Positions 12,000 through 21,520 of a stretch of DNA of 64,000 nucleotides are shown here, piece after piece. Position 1 is the stretch's first letter; each line of letters begins with the position of its first letter. The position numbers and the translations under genes were made by a program. Location of the stretch: the NCBI RefSeq assembly GCF_030272615.1, contig NC_081414.1, positions 336,057,927 through 336,121,926 on the forward strand, given 5' to 3'. Under the pieces are notes generated by a model. It saw only the letters and a program-made list of their open reading frames with translations. It was not told the DNA's origin and ran no database searches. This stretch comes from Cryptomeria japonica (taxonomy: Eukaryota > Streptophyta > Pinopsida > Cupressales > Cupressaceae).

Positions 12000-14403
12000 T
12001 AGTTTTTTATTAAGATAAAAACAAGTTTTACAGGGAGCCAGAACCCAAATCCAAAATCAAAAAGCTAAATAGAAGCAAAATAGTCTAAAGTTAGTGGCTT
12101 AGCAAAGACAAAAATAGGGGAAACACCCCATAAAGTCCAACAAAGAAATAACAGTGAAACCAGGGCAATCCTACCAAAAAACTAACCAAGATCTTCCATA
12201 AGCTCATAATTTTTCTCAATGATGCTTTTGTTGATTCCTTCGAGCTCCTCCATGATGTTCCTTGTCTCACTTATCTCTTGGTTCCTGGTTTTGGTTCTAG
12301 AAGATGGTCCTATAGAAACCTGCATTTTCAATCCCTGTGAATTCTTTTCCAGATTCTTCTTTTTGGATTTGATAGTTGATGGTAGAATGCTACTGAGCGG
12401 TTGGGCGATTTTTTCATTTACATTTTTGAGACCATCGGCATTGTTTTTGAATATGGGAAAACAGGTTTTGATGGGCCCTTGAAACCCAATACAATCAGAA
12501 GATCAAAAGATAAACATTACAGTGCAGCTAAACAAAAAGAAAACAAACATAGGAAAGACAGTTGGTGAACAAAACACCAACAAACAAGAGAACACAGATT
12601 ATAGACCAAAAAAGACCGACAAAATCCCAGGCTTAGGTTAATTTCTGAAGCATTTTTGCCACTTCCAACTCCATCTATTCCATATTGTCTGCTGCCAGCT
12701 TAATATCCTTGATTTCCTTACTATGGCTTTGCATCCTTTTAGTGCTTGCTCTCGTTCTTCTCCCAAGCCCTGTGTCCTTATCATCTGGGGTGTCATCCTT
12801 AACATCAATAATGTTCGCCATGACCTTATCCCCTTGGAAGTTCTCCAGCTTGCTGATAAGGGCTTTCATGCTCGCTGAGGCAGCCTTCAAAATCTTGTGG
12901 CTTTTCTCACCTATTTTTTTGAGTGTGTTCTCAACTTCCTCAAGTCTCTTTTTAGTGGAACCTGCTCTGTTTTCCAAGCTAAGAAAGCTATTGCGGTTAG
13001 CATTGATAATCTCCTTAGCATTACCAATCACTTTGGTGAGCTCACTGAGACAGTCAAGGAGGAAATTGAACTTTCCCGAGCCTAAATCTTGTAAAGTCTC
13101 AATTTTCCCTGCTTCCTAGGCTTGCTTGGTTTTAATGCCTTCAATTTCCTTATGCATCTAGCTGAGCACCTATTTGAAGATTTCCATATCATTATTGATG
13201 CATAGATTAATATCCAAGTGATGCTATTCCTAGTTCTTATCACTAGTAGTCTTAAGATTAACTTCTAGGCCAACCTCCCTATCCACAGAGCTCTGAGATT
13301 CTTTCATTGTCGTATCCTCCCCCATCAAGCCCTTCTCCTTTGAATCAGTCATGAGAGGCGACCGGTCCTTGGTGCCCACCTCCTTACTTTTAGAAGTCTT
13401 CTTTTTTTTCTTCAGGCTTACAAGGGTTTGGACCTCCTCACTTCCAATGTCTATGTCACTGTCAGTCCCATACTCCTCTTCATACTAGCTATCATCCCCC
13501 CTCTCTGTTTCTTTTTGGCAAACCCTTTGTTTTGTTTCCCCCACTCTTTTTTTTTATTTCTTCTGCTTGACCCAACAATTTGGGGATCGTCCTCTGTCTC
13601 CGCATCCATATTATAGCCTTCACCTTCCTCTTCATCAGAGTCATCAAAATCCTCCTTTGATTCAGAAATCTTAGCTATATTCAACTGGACAGTCATGTTC
13701 TTGATGTGATTATACAGAATCAACATCAAACCTTTGTGCATTGCAGGGCTGATACTGGGGTTGGAAATTGCATCCTTGATCCCTGCATTAAGGGCACAAA
13801 AAAGATAATAGGGAAAATAAATTTTATCTTTATACCTAAAATGATTAAGTAAAACAAAGTGGTAGCTGTAAACCCTAGTGTATCTACCATCGAGCGTGAT
13901 AAAATCCATAATAGAAAGAAAACCCCTTCGCCAAATTAACTTAATTACCTTTGGCGAAAAGTAGGTATGGTTTCCCTTCATCAATCTAGCCCTTTCCTCC
14001 TCATTCTTTGAAAATTTCTTCGTGACATCGTCTAAAATCTTTATGTCCTTGTAAAACTTGATGCCCTCCATCGGAAGACCTGTTGCCTCTACAATCATAG
14101 TTTCGGTCACCTTGACCTTCCTGTTTTCAATGGTTAACATCCCCTTCATTCCAGCCCTTCTTAAAGATTCTTGTGATTTCAGGCCATGCATATTTTCCAT
14201 GAAATCCATCATTTTGGTGGCTTGAAGGATTGCCCAGACCTACGGATGACTCTTCCATTTCTCAATGGTGGTAGCCTCTGTTCTCTTTGGTTTATGGCTT
14301 TTTTACTCATATCGACCAAAGCCCTGAGATCACCTTTTAACTCGTCCATATCCTTCTCCAACTTGACAATTATGGCTTCATGTTCAATTTTCACAACCTT
14401 CAC
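12000..14403 (-). pseudogene. Unclassified repeat-derived gene with coiled-coil tail
   Basis: Minus-strand coding segments: 14403-14209 (charged helix with KLEKDMDELKGDLRALVDM), 14212-13451 (253 codons with ATGLPMEGIKFYKDIK, RRGFLSIMDFITLDGRYTRVYSYHF and an acidic stretch DDSDEEEGEG before a basic KKEWGKQNKGFAKKKQRGG tail) and 13031-12675 (Lys/Glu-rich probable coiled coil, KRLEEVENTLKKIGEKSHK). The first two overlap in different frames and stops separate the rest, so it is degraded or spliced. An AATAAA-type signal on the minus strand near 12006 would fit the 3' end, and a TATA-like site lies near 15036. Proteins of this style (ATGLPMEG...) are familiar to me as repetitive ORFs of unknown function in plants with large genomes. 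No enzymatic motif is visible, and whether it belongs to a retroelement or a DNA element is open. Confidence 0.45.
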
Positions 14404-14479
14404 ATCTTATTTATTTATATCTATGAGCCACCCACACACACACATAATTTTGGAGAAGGACAATGGAAGCTAAAATGCA

Positions 14480-14900
14480 AAATGATGGAGTTTTAATTCT
14501 TTAAATCATTCTATTTTGCATTCATTCTATTGATTTATATTCAAAATTAGCTTGATTAGTTAAGAATTTCATGATTGTTCCTTTTAGTATAATTAGCTAT
14601 GATTTATATAATGATTTTAGACATGAAACATTTTCTAATGTAAGCTAAGTTTTGATAAAAAAAATTCTAATGTTTTCCTAAAAAAAAATTGTTATTTAAG
14701 ATTTCCTAAAAAAATTTAATGTTTTTTTAAGTGTTCAAAATAAATATCAAATATACAATTATTTATTTGAAAAAACAAAAAAACAAAAGAAAACTTTTTT
14801 ATTTGCTATTTTTTTAAAATAAATTAAACAATAAATAAAAATATTCAAAAAAATAACATAAATAAACAAGAAACAGGGTAAATTTGTGCACCTGAAATAT
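14480..14900. other. AT-rich gene-free spacer
   Basis: Poly-A/T-rich sequence with runs of A6-A9 and no coding frame or repeat structure that I can recognise. Confidence 0.65.
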
Positions 14901-15033
14901 TTTTATGAATGGTGAATGACGTACTGGAGCGTTAACGAGTGTTGACGAGAATTACACAGGGGGTTCCCTCTAACTACCCTAGTGGATCCTAGGTCGACAA
15001 TTGAGAATGACATCTCAACTGTCATTTTGGCCT

Positions 15034-15240
15034 TATATAGCACTCGTTGGGAGAAACGGTTCATTTAGGGTTCGCTCGAAGGGGGGGTTCAAGTGAAACC
15101 CTTAAAATATAATATTTTATTTGTTTCAATCCAACCTAATTTTAAAATTGGGTTCGAGTGAACCCCAACCCGTAGGTGGGTTCGAGCGAACTGCCCTAGG
15201 TAGTTCAATCAAACACCTCGAGTTCGTTCGAACCGCCCTA
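15034..15240 (-). promoter_or_regulatory. TATA-like site with upstream GGTTCGAGCGAAC word block
   Basis: On the minus strand CTATATAAGG lies at 15031-15040. Upstream of it on that strand (plus coordinates 15062-15240) variants of one word recur: GGTTCGCTCGAAGG, GGTTCAAGTGAAACC, GGTTCGAGTGAACCCC, GGTTCGAGCGAACTGCC, GTTCAATCAAACACC and GTTCGTTCGAACCGCC. The word is largely palindromic and CpG-rich in an otherwise AT-rich setting. It is placed to drive the minus-strand gene at 14403-12000, which is inference. Confidence 0.5.
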
Positions 15241-15339
15241 AAAGATATTTTTGCATCTTTGCAATTTTCCTTCAAAAGTAAAAGTGGGAACCACTATTGT
15301 GAAGCTAACCATGACCATTTTTAACTTTGTAATAAAAAT

Positions 15340-16143
15340 AATGGTCAGATTTAGGTCTCAAAAATCCCAATCACAACTCATACGTGTCAAATTTCTGGTA
15401 CCAGATTCTAGGAGATTGCTTAAAACCATAAAGAGATTTCTTTAGCTTGCATACTAGATTCTCTTTACCTTTCTCCACAAAGTTCTCTGGTTGTGACATG
15501 TAAATCTCCTCCTCCAAGCCACCATGAAGAAAAGTTGTCTTCACATCCATCTACTCAAATTCCAAATCATGAGCTGCTATGAGTGATAACAAAAGTCGAA
15601 TGGATGTCATCTTAGCTACATGAGAAAATATCTCCCCATAATCAATTCCCTCCACTTGGGAATATCCCTGCACAACCAACTATGTCGTGTACTTCTCAAC
15701 ACTACCATCTTCTAACCAAGTTTCTTCTTGAACAACCAATGAGTTTTTGTCCTTCAAGCAAAGGTACCAGATCCCATGTAGCATTCTTCTTCCATGCAGC
15801 CATCGAACTTCATTCATGGCTTCCATCTAAGAACCTTCATCATGCATACCTATTGCCCCTCTAAAAGTCCTAGGCTCATCAACTTAGCAATCAAAACAAA
15901 AATACAACTTGAATCTAACAACAAATAACCAAATATTTCTAGTGAATATTTGTATCTGTTAGGTTGCGCCTATCACACGTAGACCTCCTCAAAGACTAAG
16001 GCTAAAGATCTCATTCCTCTTCTAAACTCTTTGAGCTTCTAGAGCTCTCCTCATTATCAAGACCCATAGGAATACGTAGTTCAACTCTCTTATGAGTGGG
16101 TAGAATATGAACTACCTCCTTCTTTGGTTGTAAAGCCACTATG
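15340..16143 (-). pseudogene. Ty1/copia pol fragment: integrase tail to reverse transcriptase
   Basis: Reading leftwards on the minus strand: a linker (QPKKEVVHILPTHKRVELRIPM), an RRST-type stretch near 15970, then reverse-transcriptase motifs W..A..EV.WLHGRRM, VEKYTT*LVVQGYSQVEGIDYGEIFSHVAKMTSIR..L, MDVKTTFLHGGLEEEIYMSQPENFV and LYGFKQSPRIWYQKFD. These correspond to the copia signatures LVAKGYSQ..GIDY, MDVKTAFLNG and LYGLKQSPR.W. Stops interrupt it and it is truncated near 15345 before the YVDD region. The 5' continuation lies at 31720-31860 across the inserted outer LTR element, with the duplicated target GAAGG at the junctions. Confidence 0.85.
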
Positions 16144-16148
16144 GAAGG

Positions 16149-17378
16149 TGTAATGGTGGAAAAATGGTGAATGATATATCAAGAGGAAAAAAACCCTTTC
16201 CCTCAAAGAGAGATGAGAGTCTCACTATTGATCACCCTTCAAACACTTTTCACCATGTTATATTTGGAAGAGGAGAGGATAATTCACTAGATTCAATCTC
16301 TCCACACGAAGATGGTAGATTGAATTATGAATGAAATGGGAATGATAAGTTGATCCCCTCTTCCTTGTTTGAAATGGAAAGGAATTAATTGAATTATGTA
16401 ATGCAAAAGTGACAAAGAACTGGTTATAACTTGAGATCGGAATATGGGATGAAGTTGTGCACTTGGATTTGGTAGTAATATGTCAAGACGAAGTCGCCCT
16501 GTGAATTTGAGAAAAATTTGCCTAGCCACGCTCTTTAGAAAAATCCGCAAAATGAAAAGGGTTTTTCTGCCTCTGAAAATGGAGCCCAAATCCGAAAGTA
16601 TAGTTGCGCACCTACAAACTACACACAAAAAAGAGAGGAAAATGGGTTGGGATTGGGGGTTTGCCTTTAGGTCAAACCCTAGTTTTGGAATTAACCAAGT
16701 AATGAAAAAAAGTACTTGCAAGTAGATGTAAATGAAAGAATGAACTATAAATCACCTCAAGGGAGGTTGTGATAGAAATGTTGATAGAAGTTCTTGTGAG
16801 GAATTTAATGTTGAAATCAATCTCCTCTTCAATAGTTGAATCCTTGACTTGAATGGAACACCTAGCCTTGAAGGGAGACTTGAGAATGCTCAGTGCTAGA
16901 AAGGGATGCTTGAATGCTCTTGAATGCTCAATTGCTCATGCAAATTGAACTTATCCAACTTCAAATTTTTTAACTCTTGTGCAAATGAGAGGACAAATTC
17001 CCCTTAAATACATGTTATTGGAATTGATTTTCCTCACAGGTTGACATTGGGGGAGTTTCCACCCTGATGCACAACCAACAATGCAAACATAGGAAGGGTC
17101 CTGCCCCAAAATAGGGTAGGGATAGGGGCACCACGCCCCTGTCCTGGGAGGACAAGGGCACCACGCCCCTATCCAAGGGGGGATAGTGGCACCATGCCCT
17201 TGTCCTACTCCTTTCTCTAGGGTAGAGTGCAGATGGGGTGATGCAGAGGCCAAGGAAGAAGTTGTTTCTGAGGGTTGAGCAATCTTCAGTCTCCAATCAA
17301 GGTAGAGGATTTGAACTCACGTGTGTGAAGACCCTAATGCAGTCAAAATTGATAGGGTCACAATTTTATGACATTACA
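16149..17378 (-). repeat. 3' LTR of outer element
   Basis: About 1230 bases, homologous to 30500-31714. In minus orientation it begins TGTAATGTCATAAAATTG and ends CCACCATTACA. A GC-rich word block (17095-17215) lies upstream of a TATTTAAGG sequence near 17005, the likely promoter. Confidence 0.92.
17095..17215 (-). promoter_or_regulatory. Iterated GC-rich word block in outer LTR U3
   Basis: Variants of GGGCACCACGCCCCTRTCC recur: GGGGCACCACGCCCCTGTCC, AGGGCACCACGCCCCTATCC and TGGCACCATGCCCTTGTCC. Each half forms a small GGGGC...GCCCC hairpin. The block lies roughly 90-200 bases upstream of the TATA-like site. The matching block of the other LTR is at about 31462-31545. Confidence 0.65.
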
Positions 17379-17398
17379 TTTAGCCCCCACTTTAGCAA
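17379..17398 (-). promoter_or_regulatory. Polypurine tract of outer element
   Basis: On the minus strand AAAGTGGGGGCTAAA directly abuts the 3' LTR start TGTAATG. The identical tract precedes the 3' LTR of the inner element at 25598-25612, tying the two to one family. Confidence 0.85.
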
Positions 17399-18110
17399 GA
17401 GTATAAGCGTACACCAATATTATTGATAAAGTAAAAGGAAACAAAATTGAAAGACTTTTACCACATCAAGGAGGAAAGATGTGCCAAGCCCCCAGTGGAC
17501 TTAGGATCTTATGACTTCAATTGAAAAAGTAGGGAAGATCGAAAAGGGGAGAACCATGACTACAAGTAGAAAATTTTCCTTCACTATGAGTCATGAAAGC
17601 AAGGATACCAATTATTACAAAGCAAAACAAAGTTCACTAAGTAATTCTAAGTATCAAAGAAGGAAAATATGAGCAGAGTGTATACCCCCATGTTAAAGAG
17701 ATTGCATGCGCTTTATCGAGAGTGATTGCTTTAAGGTAGGATACACTCAAGAGAGAGAGAAGAAAGGAAGCACGTTATCACAAGGATTTAGCCCCCAAAT
17801 TAACATATAAACCCAAGGATAATGAACACAAAACACAAGGTAGTGTCTCTTTCCTCGGGATCAGTATGCTATATGATAACTCATGTATATCATTTATGTA
17901 TATGCATATAATAATCATCATTCCCCAGAGAAGGAAACTACCTTAGAAGAAAGGGAAGAGATGATGTCTTTTGAGTCAACATGAAAGAGACCAAAAAAAG
18001 ATCGCAATGCTTTGCATCATCCCCAAGTAGACATTAAGGGAACAATAGAAGAACAAGGATACATATAGAAGAATGGTCACAAAAGAGAAAGATCTGCAAT
18101 GCTAATATTG

Positions 18111-19034
18111 CTAATCTAACACGACATCCACCTCCCAACCTTGTTGATCACTATTTTGTGAAGGCAAGCAACACACCAAAGGAGAATCATCGAGCATAAT
18201 CGATGGAGCTATCACAAGATCCAAACAAGGACTATGCTCATGTGGTAAGTCACTTTGTTCAATTCTAGGAGCTAGGATTAGGGTTTGTGAAAACTCATCC
18301 GATAAATGCTTGTCCACATCAACGTACTCATACTCACTATCAGAAGCATTAGGAGTTGTATTGCCATTATGAATAACATTTTCACCCATTTCTTCATCAA
18401 AGTTTAGAGAAAGAGGAGCAATAACACAAATAGTAGTAAAACCATCACATGTTTTATACAACTTATGATTCGGAGATGTTGGTTGAATATCTTTCTTAGG
18501 AGAAAAGAGAATTATGTCAACTATTGGAGTCTTGGAGATTGAATATTTTGAGGGATATCTTCATGAGCTCGAACACGATGTCTTCGTCGGCATTCTCTTG
18601 CAAAACAATTCTGACGAGTCTTAGTAGAAGGCTAAAAAGGAGGAGGAACATTTGAAAAAGTAGGAATATTTCTCTCCTTGATAGTGGAAAGTTTAGGTTA
18701 AGGTCTTTCTGGTTGAACAAGAGGAGAAACGAGCCTCTTCTCTCGATAAGAAGGAGGTGGAACCATGCCATATAGGGGAGGAATATTAGGTGTAGGAAGG
18801 AGACCAGGTCCATCATGAGGAGGAGGTATAGGTCTAACCTTAGGAGGAATATTGTTGTTCTCCTTAAGAGAATGTAAAGTCACATCCATAGAAATAGGTC
18901 GACAATCTTCCTTAGGAGGAAAATTAGTTTTGTCTGTGAGGAGAAGAACCTTATCTTGAAGAATAATAGGAATGTCAAGTGTTGGAGATCTAGGTTGACT
19001 TAGGGATAAAATCATATCGTTCTTCCATTTTTGA
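18111..19034 (-). pseudogene. Outer element: 3' part of gag/protease-like ORF
   Basis: Remnant of the same protein as the inner 997-codon ORF, reading leftwards: Pro-rich region (PRSPTLDIPI, RPIPPPHDGPGLLPTPNIPPLYGMVPPPSYREKR at about 18960-18710), then an Arg-rich patch, then in another frame the acidic tail ASDSEYEYVDVDKHLSDEFSQTLILAPR...HEHSPCLDLVIAPS (18461-18111). Frames change several times. It is separated from its upstream half (26841-29403) by the inner insertion. Confidence 0.8.
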
Positions 19035-19225
19035 TAAGTGTAGCGTCCTAAAATTGCGACACTTGCAATTTTGACTGCATTTCGGTCTTCACGATGGCGA
19101 CGCAACACGCAACCTGAATGGAGACCCCGAAACCTGATTACGACACTGAAAACTACATTTTTCAAGCACCCTGGCCTGAACCTCCTTGCACCCTGTTGTC
19201 CCGGGAGGTGGGACCAGAGCGCCCA

Positions 19226-19253
19226 GCGCCCTGGTCCTTCAGGACCAGGGCGC
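19226..19253 (+). promoter_or_regulatory. Perfect hairpin in U3 of inner LTR
   Basis: GCGCCCTGGTCC, loop TTCA, GGACCAGGGCGC: a 12-bp perfect stem embedded in further copies of AGCGCCCTGGTCC (about 19205-19285). It sits about 140 bases upstream of the TATA box. The copy in the 3' LTR (about 25799-25826) has lost perfect pairing through GTGCCCTGGACC. Confidence 0.75.
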
Positions 19254-19391
19254 CCAGCGCCCTGGTCCCTGGGTCCTATTTTGGGCCCAGTCTCCTTTGG
19301 ACTTCGGGTCTTTTTGTTTGCAATTTGGAAAATAAACTTTCCTGGTCGGCCTAAGGTTGGGAAAATCAGTCTATCAGCCCTAAATGACAAG

Positions 19392-19398
19392 TATATAA
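19392..19398 (+). promoter_or_regulatory. TATA box of inner 5' LTR
   Basis: TATATAA in the context ACAAGTATATAAACTAC. It is conserved in the 3' LTR at 25966-25972. Confidence 0.75.
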
Positions 19399-20261
19399 AC
19401 TACATTTTCCTCTTTCATTCGATATGATGGAAAAGGCATGGAAACTATACTCAAGCATTCAAACATTCAAGCATTCCTTCAAGCAATTGATCATTTCAAG
19501 TCTCCATTCAAGGCTAAGTGTTGCATTCAAGACAAGGATTCAACCATTGAAGAGGAGATCACATACTACATACTACAACAACATACAACATCTATACCTT
19601 CGCACATAAGGATACAAACATCCTTAGAACAAGGTATTAGTACTTGTTTTACATTACAGACATTTACATTTACAGCACTTGCTCATTTCTTGGTTAATTC
19701 CAAAACCGGGGTTTGACCTAAAGGCAAACCCCTAATCCCTAACCCCCCAATCGTCTTCGCTTTTCTGTGTGTAGGTTGTAGGTACGTGGCTGAAATTGAA
19801 GATCTGGAATCCTTGTGCAGAGACGAACAGATCCCCCTTTGTTTCGCGGATTTTTCGGAGGACCGTGGCACCGGGCGCCATCGTCCCGACAACTTTTGCT
19901 CAAATTTGCAGGACAGCGCCGTATCGACATTTTACTGTTAATTCCAGGTCCGCAGCTTCATCCTATATCCCTATCTCAGTTTATAAGTGAATCTTTGTCA
20001 CTTTCTATGCATTCTTAGCTTAATTCTTCTATTAACATTCTTTACAAAAGAGGGTAGCCTTGCTTTCTTAACCCTTGAAACACATTTAGCATCCAATCTT
20101 GCATTGTGTGGGATTGGATCTTGTGGGTTTCAACCCCTCTTTTGAATGTAAAGTCTCTCCCCTAAGTGAAAACCATCAACCCTAGTGAATCTCCCTTTTC
20201 TCTCCTTGGAGTTGGAAGAGGGGAGAGCAACTAGGGTTCGATCACGATTTTCCGCTTTACA

Positions 20262-20283
20262 TTTTGGTGAACCCGACGTGAAC
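20262..20283 (+). promoter_or_regulatory. Primer-binding-site position of inner element
   Basis: Immediately after the 5' LTR comes TTTTGGTGAACCCGACGTG plus AAC. The same 22 bases occur, in the opposite orientation, at 51865-51886 beside an otherwise unrelated LTR, and a variant (TTTTGGTGAATTTGACATC) follows the outer 5' LTR. Position and TGG start fit a primer site, but the complementary strand does not fold neatly onto a tRNA T-arm that I know, so the primer tRNA is not identified. Confidence 0.65.
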
Positions 20284-21520
20284 ATCCTTTCTGATTATTC
20301 ATGCTTAGATCTGAAAATTGGATTCCTTGATTACATTTCCATGTTTTTTTGCAAAATTTTAGAGGTTAATTGCATAAAAACCCTAAATTTTCTTTTTAGT
20401 AATTAAGCTTGTGAAATGTCTAAATGTTAATGCTTGCTTCAGATCTGCCCTTCTATTACAAATTATCAATTCATATTTGTGCTTTAATTAAGTGGTTAAG
20501 TGTCAAAACCCTAATTTTTGAAACCCTCTTGATTCAACCTTTGTCCGACAATTTCACTGATCAAAACATCTCCAAATCAGCTGTAACTTTGGATTCCGCA
20601 ATAAAATCACAATATCTTTCATCCCTGAAAATCTGGAAAAAAGTTGCGAGGACCGTGTGCACTCCGAGCGCCATCGTCCCCGACATTTTTTCTGAAATTT
20701 TGGGAGCGAGACCTTACTGTATTTTCCTGCTAAAATCCAGAATTTTGGCTGATTTTATCAATTTTAACACCTTCAAAATTACAGTCAAAGTTGGTCTTGT
20801 GATTGCTTGGATTAAGGCTTCTAAACATTCAAAAATCATTGAAACTGAAATTTTGTGTCAAAATTGTGTTCTTACTGTCCTAAATCTGAAAAGTGTGTTT
20901 GCATTCATTAAAAATTTCAATGCTTTATTTAAATTCTTGCAATTTGTGACTTTTGAAATTAAGTGCTTAATTACAACAACTTCAATTTCCGCTTTCAAAA
21001 TTGAATTTTGCGTGAAATTGAGTCAATTTTTAAATTTCAAAACTTGCATTGCTTTTGGTATTCCCTCTAAAATCATAAAATTCAAAATTTCAGTTTCCCT
21101 CTCTTTTTCAAAATTCAAATTTTTGCATTTTTCGACAATCTTGATAGGGTTCAATTTTGAATTTGCAACTTTAATTTGGCCTATCTACAGATCGTAAAAT
21201 CACTCAATTTTTTCAGATTAGCTTTAAAATCATCATACCTTTCATCCCTGCAAATTTCAAAAAAAGTTGCAAGGACCGTGTTGCACTCCGAGCGCCACAG
21301 TCCCGGACATTTTTTTCGAAATTTTGGGAGACTGTCGTGATTGCATTTAACAGCTTAAATCCAGAAGATTGGCTGATTTTACTGAAAATTGCTACCTCTA
21401 AATTCAAAACTTTCTCTCTCTCTCTAGTGCATCAGTTTTACAACAATAAGCCCTACTTACACTATTCCCGTTAGACGAAGCCGTAGAATTAAGTCTTTCC
21501 AAGGTTTAACTACTGAGGAG
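20284..21520 (+). other. Long leader of inner element with a duplicated block
   Basis: Non-coding, AT-rich, about 1.24 kb. Two similar blocks of about 150-190 bases (around 20580-20775 and 21215-21400) share CTTTCATCCCTG, AAAAAAGTTGC, AGGACCGTG, CACTCCGAGCGCCA, GACATTTTTT, GAAATTTTGGGAG, ATCCAGAA and TTGGCTGATTTTA. The central AGGACCGTG..GCGCCA..GTCC part also occurs in the LTR itself. The outer element's leader has degraded equivalents near 29765 and 30865. Confidence 0.7.

Larger units (their letters stand above)
19040..20261 (+). repeat. 5' LTR of inner element
   Basis: 1222 bases. U3 contains a GC-rich hairpin block (19205-19285), then TATATAA at 19392-19398, 19 bases after the phrase GCCCTAAATG; transcription probably starts about 30 bases further. 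The distal part holds a GGACCGTGGCACCGGGCGCC stretch (about 19860) that recurs in the leader. Confidence 0.95.

Noticed and set aside
19071-20018. Small open frames in the inner LTR and their twins at 25645-26597
   Set aside because: Short frames duplicated only because the LTRs are duplicated; no motif and no start context.
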